A stretch of DNA of 64,000 nt from NCBI GenBank assembly GCA_033977485.1, contig CM066991.1, positions 32,361,850 to 32,425,849 of the forward strand. The letters are read 5' to 3'. The stretch comes from Hydrangea macrophylla (taxonomy: Eukaryota > Streptophyta > Magnoliopsida > Cornales > Hydrangeaceae). The number at the start of each line of letters is the position of its first letter. The first letter of the stretch is position 1. The position numbers and the translations under genes were made by a program. Shown piece by piece: positions 20,918 through 32,834 of this stretch. The notes beneath the pieces were generated by a model. It worked only from the letters and a program-made list of their open reading frames with translations. It did not search any database and was not told the DNA's origin.

Positions 20918-21899
20918 TGTTTACACCCTAAAATATAAAATTATATTTTTATATTTATGACCGGTTGTGTTATGCAAGTGAGAAGTTAATTAAGCATACT
21001 AATGTGGAAATTACCAATTTAGTGGGTGGTGAGAAGTTGCAAAAGAAATTGGTGACCAAACTCGGTCATAATTGACCGAGTTCCTAGCAGTCCGAGAAAT
21101 GCCAAATTTGTTGGCTGCCATGTGCTTTTTCTTCTTCACCTCTTTAGTAAATGACATGGTGGGCTCATTGAAGTCAGAAGAAAATGAAAGATACGTGGAT
21201 ATCTTTCCACAACTTGGTCAAAGGTGATAGTTGTGTATAATTTTTACACGTGGCAAGGCTACAAATATCATGGATAGTTATTCCATGCTAGTGGGGAAGT
21301 TACTAACTTAGTGGGTGATGGCTAACTAGTAGTGGAGAAGTTGCAATAGTGGGGAGATCATGGAGGGGGAAGTTACTTTCAGCCCCTATATATACACAAT
21401 GCAAGCAACAAGTAAAGCAGGCTACACACAGCCCAAACAGCCCCTGCGGCTCAAACCCATACTTTTTCTAACTGTTGTATCTTTTCCTTTCCTAACTTTG
21501 TTTATGTATTTCTTTTCCCATCCACTGTTTATATTTATTTTTCAGTCAATGTTGTTTTGTTTCCTTTCAAAGCAACATGGTTTTGTTTTTAGTTCCAGTG
21601 CTCTATGTACTAGTGTTCAATGAATCCATGTTTCAAAAGCTTTGGTATGTTAGCCGCTTGCTTGATCAAAATTTTGTTTGCGTGCTTCATCATTGGTTTT
21701 ATTCACTTGCTTTACTTTCATCACTCAACCAAATTACTCGCTTCAGAGTAGTTGGACCTCAAGGGAAGGGTCATCCCTACTTCCCAACAATCGCTTGATC
21801 CCTCTCAAACCACATTTAGGGATCGTTTTGGCACACGTTTGGGTCTTCGTACAAAGCCCCTGGCACGCCCGGTCACATAATTAAATTTTAGCCAAAACA
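20918..21899 (+). repeat. Internal LTR (type B), 982 bp
   Basis: TGTTTACACCCTAA...CCAAAACA, followed by the same primer site as LTR-A. It shares its first 14 bases and general layout with LTR-A but is otherwise different in sequence and shorter. A TATA-like stretch (CTATATATAC) lies at about 21385-21394. A perfect 10-bp-arm hairpin (AACTCGGTCA / TGACCGAGTT) lies at 21059-21082. Only one copy is present in the element. Confidence 0.85.
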
Positions 21900-21901
21900 A
21901 T

Positions 21902-21919
21902 TTGGCACGCCCGGTGGGA
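21902..21919 (+). promoter_or_regulatory. Primer binding site after LTR-B
   Basis: Identical to the site at 18940-18957, placed three bases after the end of LTR-B. The gag start follows at 21931. Confidence 0.8.
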
Positions 21920-21930
21920 CGCCGTGTCAA

Positions 21931-24690
21931 ATGGCTGGAAAGGGAACACGATCCAAGGGGATTTCCCAGGAGGTAGGCTCACGCGAACCTCTCGTAGAGC
22001 CTACCATAGAATCTGTCATTGAACCTGCCTCAGAACCAGTTATTAGTCCCGTAGCTAGTCAGGCAGACTTGTCCAACATGAGTAATCACTTGATGGAAAT
22101 GTTCAACCATCGCTTAGCCGAAATGTCCATTCGGCAAGACCAAAAGTTTACCCAAGTAACTGAGATGTTCCGTGAGATGAGGGAGTGGAAGGAACGTCAA
22201 GTGGGTGATCCTCCACAACCATCCATACCACCAACCTCCCTATCTCGGGTTGGTTTGGGGGCAAATCAGTATGCCCCATCCTCCTCTCAGACCGAAAAAT
22301 ACATTACACCTCCTAGGAGGGACGGCAAGGAAATTGTGGGAGAGACCCCGAACCCACCCAAGGTTATTGTCCGGTCAGGCATCACCATCAAGGACCCACT
22401 TACTGGTCAAGACGGGCAGAATCCAGACCAACAGTGGGGTAGAATTAACCCGCTGTATGGAGACAATTTAGTCACCGAAGACGAACCCATTGAGAACGAA
22501 AGAATCGGTCTCGAGTATGAGGCTGGCGTGAGAAGGGGTGTCCCGGTCCAAGCAGCTAGGATAGACCGAGAACAAATCGCCGACATCATCCGCCAAGACA
22601 TCGGCGGTCTGCTTCGCCGAACCCAGAGGCCCATCTATAGGAGGCCTCACAGTGATGCCATCGAAAGAGCAAACCTTCCAAGAGGATATAAGGTTCCCAA
22701 TTTTACCACATTCTCTGGGGAGGGAGACCAATCGACCGTTGAACATATCGGTCGATTCCTGCTCCAGAGCGGGGAGGTGAGTCATCGAGGTGATTTACTA
22801 CTAAAGTTGTTCCCTAATTCTTTGACCGGGGTGGCTTTCAGTTGGTACATCAACTTGCCTCCAAACTCTTTTCATACTTGGAACCAGATGGAGGAAGCGT
22901 TCCACGCCCAGTTTTATCGGACTGAGCCCGAAGTCTCTATGGCCGATTTAACTCGGTTGTATCAACTTCCAAACGAATCGGCAGAAGCCTATATTGCCCA
23001 GTTCAAACGGACAAAGCATCGCTGCAAGGTGAACTTGCCCGAGGAAGAATTTGTAAACATAGCTCTGGGGGGGCTCACCTTTGAGCTACGGAAGAAGTTT
23101 GAAGGCATGGGTTTCCGTGACCTGTTTGAACTTGCAACTAGGGCTGCTCGATATGAGCGTATGCTCGAGGAGGAGCAGGAGAGGAAGAACTCGTCCAAGG
23201 GGACATATTATAGGGATCCCAACTATGATATTCATGTTGCCGATTGCGAGGCCAATACAGAGATAGACGTGGCCGAGATCGTTTCAAAACGGCCATATCT
23301 ATGTCAGGCCTTGCCAAAACCGACCGAGGCACAGCAGTCGTCGGTCAAGAAACAGCCTTTCGAGGCCGGCAAGTAGTACTCATTTAATATTGCTATGGCC
23401 GACCAAATTTTTGATTTTATGATGGCCGATAAGCAGATTCGGCTTCCCCATAACGTTAAGTTACCTTCGGCCAACGAACTGAAAGGGAAAGAGTATTGCA
23501 AGTGGCACAACTCCTGGCGCCACACCACTAACAATTGCCTAGTATTTCGTAATGTTTTGCAGGACATGATCGACAAGGGAAATCTGAAGTTTGCTGAAAA
23601 GGAAAAGGAGGTGATGGGAGTGGATAACAACCCATTTCCAGAGATAGTGGGGGCAAACATGGTGGCACCCGATTTTACTTTGCTGCGCAGGCCGAGGGAG
23701 AAAGTCGATCTCCAAGGATTCAACGTAGCAGAAGCAAGCACGAAAGTGAACGAGCCAAAGTCGAGGGCGAGGTTGGCATCCACTGTGACATTGGAAAAGG
23801 CTAATCCCGAGGCGAGCAAGACACCAACTTTGCAATGGATGGTTGATTTGGTTCAACGAGGGTTGTGCCCAAAGTGCAAGGCTGAGGTAACTAAAGATAC
23901 CAAGCCAAAGAAGGAAGCCGTCCATCGACCTCCGAGTCCGAGAAGACCGATACAAAGCCGCCTCAGTTACCCGAATCATGAGTACAGCCGGAGGTCCAAT
24001 TTTCAGAAGTTGGAGCATTGCCAAGACAGATCAAGAGAGGGGACAAGGAAAATATACCAACGCCCAGAACGTTCCCCACGTATGGTCATTCCACCTCGAG
24101 CTGAAGTGAATCAATGGAGGAGAGTGGAGCACCCCAAATTCCCGGACCATGCATACTCCGGCAAGACCCAAAAACGGAGAATGCAGAGGCTGAGGCAGTC
24201 GGCCCGAGATTGGGAGGCCAAGTACCATCTGGAGAAGAAGCGTGCGGACCGACAAAAGGAAATGGTATCAAGGGCAATAATAAGCCGAAAAGGAAAAGAG
24301 AAGGTCGAAACTGAAGACCGAGAGACAAAGCTCCAGAAGATGGAGACACCATCAATCCCGGAAGTCAATGAGTCGGACTTGGAGATGGCCGACATCGATT
24401 CCGATTACGAGGACTCGTTGGACAGGTATATCCAATTTGGAAGTGTTCCGAAAGACTTCTCAGTAAACATGGTCTATACATTGCCGATGTCTTTCGGAGC
24501 AATGCCTGACCTCGGAGACAAGAGGAAGAGTGCAATGCAGCAGGACATGGGAACGTCAATACCGGTATCTGTCAACCAGGAGGTGAGGACAGAGAAACCA
24601 AAGGTATCGGTCATCAGACCAAAGACCGATGATGAACAAGGAAAAAAGCCAGTGAAAGTAGTTTTTGAAAAACCAGCGGAGGGGATGTGA
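21931..24690 (+). pseudogene. Tat-type gag polyprotein with in-frame stops
   Basis: One reading frame from ATG 21931 is broken by a TAG at 23374-23376 and ends at a TGA at 24688-24690. After both stops the same frame continues with sensible protein. Residues 235-420 hold the Retrotrans_gag domain (GVAFSWYINLPP, FHAQFYRTEP, ESAEAYIAQFKR, FVNIALGGL). The part after the first stop has KEYCKWHNSWRHTTNNCLVF, a Cys/His motif typical of plant Tat gag, then a basic, Arg/Lys-rich region. It builds the particle that packages the RNA. The stops may be recent mutations or a read-through arrangement. I favour mutation because pol is also broken. Confidence 0.85.
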
Positions 24691-25326
24691 CAGCATTTAA
24701 AGCCGTTATACATTAACGCGGCTATTGATGGAGTGACATATTCAAGAGTGCTAATTGACAATGGAGCAGCAGTCAACATCCTACCGTCCATTATGTTGAT
24801 AAAGCTGCAGCGAGATGAGAAAGAATTAATCCCGACCGAGCTCACGGTATGTGGATTCACAGGATCACCAGCCAAAACAAAAGGGATCCTCCCAGTGGAA
24901 CTTACCGTGGGGAAAAAGACCACCATGACAGCCTTCTTTGTGGTGGACTCAGGGGCTTCATATAATGCCTTGCTTGGCAGGGATTGGATCCACACCAGTT
25001 GGTGTATTCCATCAACTTTGCATCAGTTCTTAATTTTTTGGAACGGTGATGAAGTGGAGGTGGTCTGGGCTGATCATAAGCCTTTTGTTGCTAGAGTTCA
25101 CTGCTCTGAGGCCGTGTTATATGAGGATGACATCGGCCCGATCAAATTTGTTGGAACAGACAGGAATGGAAGGCCCAGATCGGCCACGATGGTAAAGGAT
25201 CAGAAGAACCAGTTGATCCAAGCATACAGGCAACTTGATCGGCCATCAATCGTGATCACGCCGATCGAGAATGACGAAGAACTTGGCACCCCCAATGGAC
25301 CAGAGCCCATCATCATTGAAGCATAG
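24691..25326 (+). pseudogene. Retroviral-type aspartic protease region
   Basis: This continues the gag frame after the TGA at 24688. It has the active-site motif VLIDNGAAVNILP, in which the usual Asp-Ser/Thr-Gly has Asn in the second position, and later the flap-like VVDSGASYNALLGRDW that marks the end of the protease fold in this group. It ends at a stop at 25324-25326. The RT frame begins by a shift in the preceding bases (around 25310). The protease would cut the Gag-Pol polyprotein. Confidence 0.75.
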
Positions 25327-26863
25327 ACGGGCATTGGCCGTACAGGCCAGTGTAGCCAGGATGCAAGCATTTCTGGCAGAAAAGCAAGCTCAGATGATGT
25401 CGGCTCACATGGCCGATATCCCGGAAGAACAGGAGGTCTTGGAGGATTGTATAAACCTCGAAGAACTGGCATCGGCCCCAGCAAAGCTCGATGACTTGAA
25501 AGCCGATGTGCAAGATCCTCTTCTTGAGGTTGATTTGGGGGCAAATGGAGAGCATCAGCCCACTTACATAAATCAATTACTCGAGCCCGATTTCCAAGCT
25601 TCGTTGATTTCTCTGCTCAGGGAATTCAAGGATTGTTTCGCCTGGGATTACCACCAAATGCCCGGCCTTGCAAGGGAGCTCGTGGAGCACCGATTACCAA
25701 TTAAGGAAGGATACAGGCCGTTCAAGCAATTGCCAAGGAGAATGTCCCCTGAGGTCGTTCTAAAAGTCAAAGAGGAAATCGAGCGGCTACTGAAGGCTGG
25801 TTTTATGAGGACAACTAGGTACGTCGATTGGATTTCCAATATTGTACCAGTTGTCAAGAAAAACGGAAAAATCAGGGTATGTATAGATTTCAGAAATCTA
25901 AACATGGCGACGCCAAAGGATGAATACCCGATGCCGATGGCCGATCAGCTAATTAATGCTGCGGCTAAACATAAAATCCTCTCTTTCATGGATGGGCATT
26001 CAGGCTCCAATCAGATCTACATAGCTGAAGAGGATGTCCCAAAAACGGCTTTCAGATGTCCAGGAGCTATTGGGACATTTGAATGGGTAGTAATGCCGTT
26101 TGGATTGAAGAACGCTGGGGCAACGTATCAGCGAGCTATGAACGCGATCTTCCACGACATGATTGGGCAAATAATGGAAGTGTATATCGACGATGTCGTC
26201 GTGAAATCGGCCACACAAGAAAAACACTTGGCCGATTTACGAAGATCATTTGAAAGAATGAGGGTTCATGGGCTTAAGATGAATCCCTTAAAGTGTGCCT
26301 TTGGTGTATCAGCAGGGAACTTTCTTGGTTTCCTAGTACACCAAAGAGGCATTGAGATCGACAAGAACAAAGCCTGATCCATTCAAACGGCAGAGCCCCC
26401 GAACAACAAGAAAGAGCTCCAGAGGTTGCTTGGACAAATCAACTTTTTACGGAGGTTCATATCAAACTGCGCAGGACGGACACATGTTTGGTCCCCACTG
26501 CTCAAGCTTAAGGCCGAGGAAGAATTCAGGTGGGAGGCTCAACATCAGCAAGCCTTCGAAGCAATCAAGCGATATTTGATGGAACCACCAGTTATCATGC
26601 CACCGAGAAAGAAAAGGCCGTTAAAGCTCTATTTATCGGCCTCAGACGAATCAATAGCTTCTATGCTAGCACAGGATAACGAATGGGGAAAAGAACAAGC
26701 AGTTTACTATCTAAGTAGAGTGCTTACTCATGTCGAGCGTAGATATACGCCGATAGAAAAGTTATGCTTAGCTTTATATTTTGCCTCACAGAAATTAAGA
26801 GTATATATGCTTCCTGTGTTGGTTTACCTGATTTATCAAGACCGATTATGCGTGGGCGTATAG
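25271..26863 (+). pseudogene. Reverse transcriptase and first RNase H, Tat lineage
   Basis: The RT core runs from HRLPIKEGYRPFKQ through RVCIDFRNLNMATPKDEYPMP and FMDGHSGSNQI to the catalytic MEVYIDDVVVKS (YIDD, bases about 26183-26194). Then come GINFLRR-type thumb residues and the RNase H segment (LYLSASDESIASML, RYTPIEKLCLAL). A TGA at 26375-26377 cuts the frame in the RT connection. After it the same frame continues to 26863, where a frameshift moves to the next block. Both lesions would prevent a full-length enzyme. Confidence 0.85.
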
Positions 26864-28800
26864 GAAAGTGGACTTTAGCAATGATGGAGTTCACCTTCCA
26901 ATTCGTTCCACAGAGATCGGTCAAAGGGCAAGCCCTCGCCGACTTCTTGGCCGACCATCCTTGTTTGGATGTCGGCCCAGAGCTTAATGAGGCAATTGAT
27001 TCTACACTATTATCCACAATCTCTCTGTCTCCTTGGACATTAATATTTGATGGGTCAAGAAATGCCGAGGGAGCAGGGGCAGGGATAATTGTGATATCAC
27101 CGAGAAAACGGAAAACCGTGTTCTCATTCAAACTGGAATTTGAATGTTCAAGCAATCAAGCTGAATACGAAGCGTTGATTATCGGCCTAGAAATAATGGC
27201 AGAGATGGATATATCAGCCATTCACATTATCGGTGACTCAAACCTTGTTATTAACCAAATAAGTGGTGAGTATAGGTGCAAGAGTTGGGAGCTATTGCCC
27301 TTCAACTCAATCGCCCTACAGCTACTACGGGAATTTGATGACGTCAGAGTACAACATGTCGCCCGCACATACAATTCCGAGGCCGATAACCTAGCACAAG
27401 TGGCGTCGGGAACCAAATTGGAGGTAACCGATAATGAAAAGTTGATAAGAGTGCAAAAAAGAATTTTGCCATCGGTAAGACAGAGAGAAATGGCAGCAGA
27501 GGTTTTCTCGGTCGTCATGGACGACCAGGACTGGAGAGTGCCCATAATCAGATGCCTCTTGCATTTGAGCGGACAGACCGAGAGAAAAACAAAGCTTTCT
27601 TCAGTCAACTACGTCTTGCTTGATGGAGAGTTGTTCAAGAAAAGCATCAAGGACGAACTCTTGTTGAGATGTTTGGACAAGTTCGAAGCCATGAAGGCAA
27701 TGGCTGAGGCACACGAAGGCATCTGCGGAGCTCATCAAGCAGGTACAAAAATGAAGTGGCTACTTAGAAGATACAATTACTATTGGCCAAGCATGCTCAA
27801 GGACTGTATCAGCTATGCGAAAGGATGTCAAGCATGCCAAAGGCATGGGCCAATACAGCGAGTGCCAGCAACCGAGATGCAGGTGATCGTTAGGCCATGG
27901 CCGTTTCGCGGATGGGCCATGGACTTAATCGGGAAAATATACCCACCATCATCAGGCCAACATTGTTTCATTGTGGTAGCTACTGATTACTTCACGAAAT
28001 GGGTGGAGGCAGTACCAGCCAAATCGGTGAATCAGGCATATGTGATCAAGTTTATCAGCGAACATATTATTCACCGATTCGGACTTCCAGAGACAATAAC
28101 GGCGGACCAAGGATCGGTCTTCACCGGAGATGAAGTTAAGGCATTTGCTGAAAGCCGAGGTATCAAAATCCTTAATTCAACTCCTTATTTTGCCCAAGGG
28201 AATGGCCAGGCCGAGGCATCGAATAAAACAATCAAGGGTATAATAGAAAGAATGGTGGAGGGCAATCCTAGGGTATGGCACGATCTGTTGTCAGAAGCAT
28301 TGTGGGCATATCGGACATCGAAAAGATCGGCCACAAACATCACTCCTTTCATGCTCACCTATGGGCATGACGCCATGTTACCAATGGAAGTTACTGTCAG
28401 GTCAACAAGACGAGCATTCCAACTCGGCCTTGAGTCAACTGGTTACACTGAGGCGATGCTGGCCGAGTTGGAAGAACTTGATGATGTTCGTCTCAAGGCA
28501 TTGGATTGCATAATAGCACAGAAGAATAGAGTCACTCGGGCATACAACAAGAGGGTCAAACACAAGGCATTTGGCGAGGGGGACCTAGTTTGGAAAGCTA
28601 TATTGCCCTTGGGTGAAAAAGATGCCCGATATGGAAAATGGTCAGCTAAATGGGAAGGTCCGTATCAGGTGATATCAGTCATTACTGGTGGAGCATATCG
28701 TTTAATTGATTTAGATGGTGAAATGCATGCACGACCGATAAATGGGAAATATCTAAAGCTATATGTGCCATCACTTTGGGAAACCACCAAACTAGAATGA
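26764..28800 (+). pseudogene. Second (archaeal-like) RNase H and integrase
   Basis: The 678-codon frame is continuous from about 26840. It begins in the RT tail, then has a second RNase H domain with acidic residues in WTLIFDGSRN, AEYEALIIGLE and HIIGDSNLV. This dual RNase H layout is characteristic of the Tat branch of Ty3/Gypsy. The integrase has the HHCC zinc finger (HEGICGAHQ...CQACQRHG) and the DDE core: Asp in WAMDLIGK, Asp in ITADQGSVF and Glu in NGQAEASNK. A C-terminal SH3-like tail (WEGPYQVISVITGGAYRLIDLDG) follows, and no chromodomain. The integrase part looks intact; the upstream frame is not. Confidence 0.85.
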
Positions 28801-28916
28801 AATAAAGAGGTATTTCATAAATTGAGAATGAGATACAAAAGGGGGCCTGAACAGGCATTACAAAATATGGCCGTGATGTAAACGGCTACAAAAAAAAAAA
28901 AAAAAAAATCTATACA
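28801..28916 (+). other. Spacer between pol and the antisense gene
   Basis: Contains AATAAA at 28799-28804, a purine-rich patch (AAAAGGGGGCC) and a poly-A run (28889-28907). It lies between two convergent transcription units, sense pol and the antisense PMD gene. Confidence 0.5.
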
Positions 28917-31900
28917 TCATTTCCTAGCGAATCTCATCCTAAGCTCCTCCCAAGCTTGGTCGAGATACTCCAACTCCTTCTCAGCGATAGCTTTGTCGGC
29001 CTCCCACTTGCTGGCGGTCGCGGCAGTTCCGGTCAAGACTTCCACATGCTCCTGGGCTGTACGCCCAACATCAAGGATAGCCTTTTCCGAAAGTGCGATG
29101 CCCGCGTCAGCATTATTCAGCTCGATTTGAAGTTTGGCCATTTCAGCTTCGATCCTGGCCTTCTCTTTTAAGAGGCGCTCCTTCATAGCCTTGGACGCCT
29201 CAAACTGCTTCTTGCACTCAGCCAGATGTTCAACTCGGGCTTTGCGCTCCCTGGACTTTTCCTCGATCTCGCAGACAAGTCTGGTTGAAGACCGATGCCG
29301 GTTTAAATAGTCTGGCAACCTCACCTGCAGATCTCGGAGATCGGCCTTCATCTCTTCAGATATGTCCAGCCAGGAAAGCAAGAGCCCCATGGCCGAGTGA
29401 AATTCAGAAAAATCTGGGAGCTGGGAGAGTTTGCGTTGGACCGTAGTCTTAAACCATTCCTCAGCTCGTTGATAATCAGCAGCAGACGGACCAGGCGTAG
29501 CCTGAGCAACGATGGGCTCGGCCTGGAGGAGCTTCTCGGGGTTCAGGAGAGCGAAGAAACCTTCAACTGAGGTGACCGAGCTGAAGTCTGGGATAGGAAG
29601 AGGGCTGGAGACCTGCAAAAGAAGGTAAACTACTAAGCATAGAAAAGAACAATGAAGAAGCAAGCGGAAAAGTTAAGAGCAGGTTAAGCTACCTGGACGG
29701 GTTGGGAGCTGGAAGAAGGAGCGGTTGACGAAGGCGGGAAGTCAGGCTCCTGCGTATGAATTTGAGGGGAGGCCGATGTCTCGGTGAAACTGCCACCGGT
29801 GGATGGAGGCTCTTCGGTCTGGTCTTCAACTTGAACCTCTACAGGGGTCCCGGAATCGTCTAGGTCAATAGAATCAATAGGATCTGACTCCAAAGGCTTC
29901 TCGGCCCCAGTTGACTCAGACGTCCTACCAGTGGCAGTTTCTTGTGAACTGGCCATCGCTATATCGGCCTCCCCCTTAAGGATTGCCTGTCTGGCCGTGT
30001 CAAGCCCCCGGAGCCGGTTGAGCTCGGCCATCAACTCCTCATATGACATCGGCGCCGTAACGTCGACAGGAGCAGTCTGTGGGGCGGTCACAGGTGGAGC
30101 CGTTGGAGAGGATGCAGGTTGAGGAGGCGGTGGCATTTTTGGCTTGGAAGGAGGTTTTCATAGCTGCCTGCCCCGCTTTCTTGGAGGCAGCACCCTCAGC
30201 CCCCTATTATAAAACAAGTAAAGGTCAGAATCAACCTATTTTGCATGATTTAACGGAGGAAAACGCAAGGGAAGTCTGATACCTTGCCCGACTTAACTGT
30301 GGCCGTGGCAACGTTGCGGCGTTGACGAGTTGAGAGAGGGATGTCCTCATCTGACTCGATATCGGTCACGACAGAAGGGATCTCCCTTGGAAGAGCCTCT
30401 GAACAAGAACGGAGAAAATCAGTTAGGGAAAGGGAAGGCGTAATGAGATAAAAAGAAAGAATACCTAAAACTGGTGCTCCAGTTTCTACAACCCTTATGG
30501 TCGATGAGTAATCGACCGCGCCGAGATCATGCAACCCGGTAAAAGTAACTCGCTCCCAAGGTTCTTTTGTTGACGATGCCTGCTTATCCACCATTGAAGT
30601 GGCAATCGCAAAATCAGCATCGGGCAAGGGAGGAGGGCAACATTCGAAGGGCTTGAGGAACTGATCGTAAGACATGGCGGATGTGTAGTCGGCCGTCTGG
30701 AGGTACTTTTTGTAAGCTCGTGCTGTCCTCTCCTTATGTTCTTGTTCAAGCGCCTTCAAATGCCATTTCATATCGGACTGCATGATCTCGGGGCATCTGG
30801 GATCGAACTTGAATTTGAAGAATTTCTCGAAAGCAAGTACAGCTTGATATGCAGTTTTACCTTTGGAGATGGCAGCTTTCCTCTTCTTCCCTGCAACCTG
30901 AACCAAAGAGGGGTTAGTTGAACGAGATGGTTTCTGGGCAGCAGGAGGGGAAACACGAGCAAGTACGGAAAAGACGGGCTCAGAACGTAAGCCCGATAAA
31001 ACTTTGGACCACCAAGTTTCAAACTCGGTGGATGTTGAAGGAAGCTCTTTAAAAGGAAAAAACTCAAGCCCTTCACGAGCTGATTTACTCAAGGCACGGC
31101 ATTTCTCAACCCTAGCCAGATCGGATAAAAGAGACCGTCCTGACATGGAACGGTTGAAAGTCCTAAAAGGAGGAATAGGAATGAGTTGTTTAAGCCCGAG
31201 TTGTCGGGCTAAAGCTGGAGCATTATAATACTCCGCCCCACATTTGTTATTTTGCTTGGGAAGGGAGGGGCTGTACAGGAGGTCTCGGCCAACTAAGAAG
31301 CTAGCCCAGATATCCTCATGTTCTTCCCGCTCGGCCTCGGGAGCCTGACCAGGGCCGTAGAGAAGCCAACTCGGGCATCGAAGCCGAGGATGGAAGGGAA
31401 GGAATTGTTGGGGCGATCGATTCCCCATTAATTCATAAAAGAAAGAGAAAAGGTGGTCAAATGAGAGACCCTTTGGACCAAAGCCGGCCAGGTGAAACAC
31501 GAAGGCCGACGTGCCCTCAGGAAGGGTGTCAGGGTCAAAGTTATCAACAAGACACTTTTCGGGGAAGTAAGACTGGAGCCAACATTGGAGGAGCCAAAGG
31601 GCCCCTCCAGAGTTCTTGAAATCAGAAGTAATAAATTCAAGAACACCACGGTAGAGATGGGAAAGGACGAGGGGAGCGAGAGCGAGTTTGGTGCCCGATG
31701 CCAGAGCAAGGGCGATGTGGGTATATTCTTTTGTTACGCCATACGAGGCCGAGCAAAAAACGAATCGGTTCAGCCAGAAGATCAAGAAGGCAATGTGCTC
31801 TTGATCGGTGACGTCCCCTGTACCCCTACAGGCCGTTATAAAAGGGCCAAAGCCAGTGATTACCCTAGAACCCTTGCCCGATGTGGCCCTAGGATACTCA

Positions 31901-32517
31901 AATTCAAGATTGGAAGAGAGATTGGGAATGATTTCTTCACCATGGGCAGGAAGACCCGTGAGGAAACAAACGTCTTGGATAGTCGCGCTCATAAGGCCGC
32001 AACGAAAGAAAAAGGCATTGGCCGAGGTAGACCAGAAGAAAAGAGAAGAGAAGAAGAGGGGTTTGTCCAGGTAAAATCTCTCGCGGCTAAGCATGATGGC
32101 ATCATAGATGTCAAGGGCCTTCCATTGGTCCTTTTTCACCTCCGCCAATCGGTCTACCCACGAGATCCATTCAGTAGAAGGGATGGGCCAATTCCTTCGA
32201 GGATTTGAGGGGGCGTATTGGAAGCCCCAATCAAAGCTAGGGGATTGATAAAGTAACTCGTTGCTATCTACAACTATAGGGAAAAATGGATCTAAGGATG
32301 ATGGTGGGAAAGAATCAAAGGACGGACCAAGCCCCACCGCATGACCAGAAGAGAGAGGAATCAATACCTGTGGGTTTATCATTCCCGGAATGGTTTCGAG
32401 GGCTTGTTTAACGGCGGTAGCATTTGTTTTTGCCACCGGCGCAGCGGTAGTAGCAGCGGGGGAGGAAGAAGTAGCACCGGCGGCTTGTGAAGCACTAGTA
32501 GCAGAGGAGGAAGCCAT
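28917..32517 (-). CDS. Antisense plant mobile domain (PMD) gene with introns, carried in the retrotransposon
   Basis: The start is placed at ATG 32517 (MASSSATSAS, good TCCATGG context), 110 bp after a TATA box; an upstream in-frame ATG at 32733 precedes that box. Inferred exons: 32517-30283 (with a possible 66-bp intron at 30464-30399, also in frame), 30203-29693 and 29612-28917, with GT-AG introns of 79 and 80 bp in phase 0. The first 430 residues carry the PMD, also called the aminotransferase-like plant mobile domain (ISWVDRLAEVK, PLFFSSLFFWSTSANAF, MSATIQDVCFLTGLP). A basic KKRKAA patch, a Pro/Ser-rich linker and a C-terminal coiled coil (Glu/Lys/Ala-rich, 29270-28950) follow. A one-base frameshift lies in the A-run at 30155-30158. 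PMD proteins such as MAIL1 and MAIN act in plant gene and transposon silencing, and PMDs are known in some Gypsy elements. Function here is not shown. Confidence 0.75.
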
Positions 32518-32625
32518 GGAAGTCTTAAGAACAGTAGAAATGAGATTTTCCGGGAAAGTTAAGGGAAGGAAAATTTTCCAAGAAGGCAAGAAAGTAAAAA
32601 GTAGAGAATGGTTAAGGGTAAAAAT

Positions 32626-32635
32626 CCTTATATAG
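32626..32635 (-). promoter_or_regulatory. TATA box of the antisense PMD gene
   Basis: CTATATAAGG on the minus strand, about 110 bp upstream of ATG 32517 and inside the element body, not the LTR. Confidence 0.6.
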
Positions 32636-32821
32636 AAAGAGAAGGGGAGGTCATCATGACTTGGGAACGGGTTCCCAAGAGGCACGCCTCGTTTCTGGAA
32701 ACGAGGAAGGATGAACGATTGGGGCGATGCCACGTGGAGTCGTACGCCGCCAATTTGCAGAGAGCATTTAATTTGAAATTCAAACGTCTCATCAAACTGA
32801 TGACGTTACGTTTGATAAGAT

Positions 32822-32834
32822 GTTTTGGGGGCAT
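32822..32834 (+). promoter_or_regulatory. Polypurine tract before the 3' LTR-A
   Basis: TTTTGGGGGCAT directly before TGTTTACACCC at 32835, the expected plus-strand primer site. Confidence 0.75.

Noticed and set aside
20918..28800. Simple nested insertion of an LTR-B element into the LTR-A element
   Set aside because: LTR-B has no second copy, and the sequence before it is a polypurine tract of the form used by this family, so a random insertion is less likely than a tandem or recombinant origin. Not fully excluded.
28889..28907. Poly-A run as the tail of a retroposed gene
   Set aside because: It lies between pol and the antisense gene with no duplication flanking a retroposed unit, and the antisense gene keeps its introns.
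31492..32208. 238-aa plus-strand frame
   Set aside because: Shadow of the antisense PMD gene, which has domain, splice and promoter evidence on the other strand.
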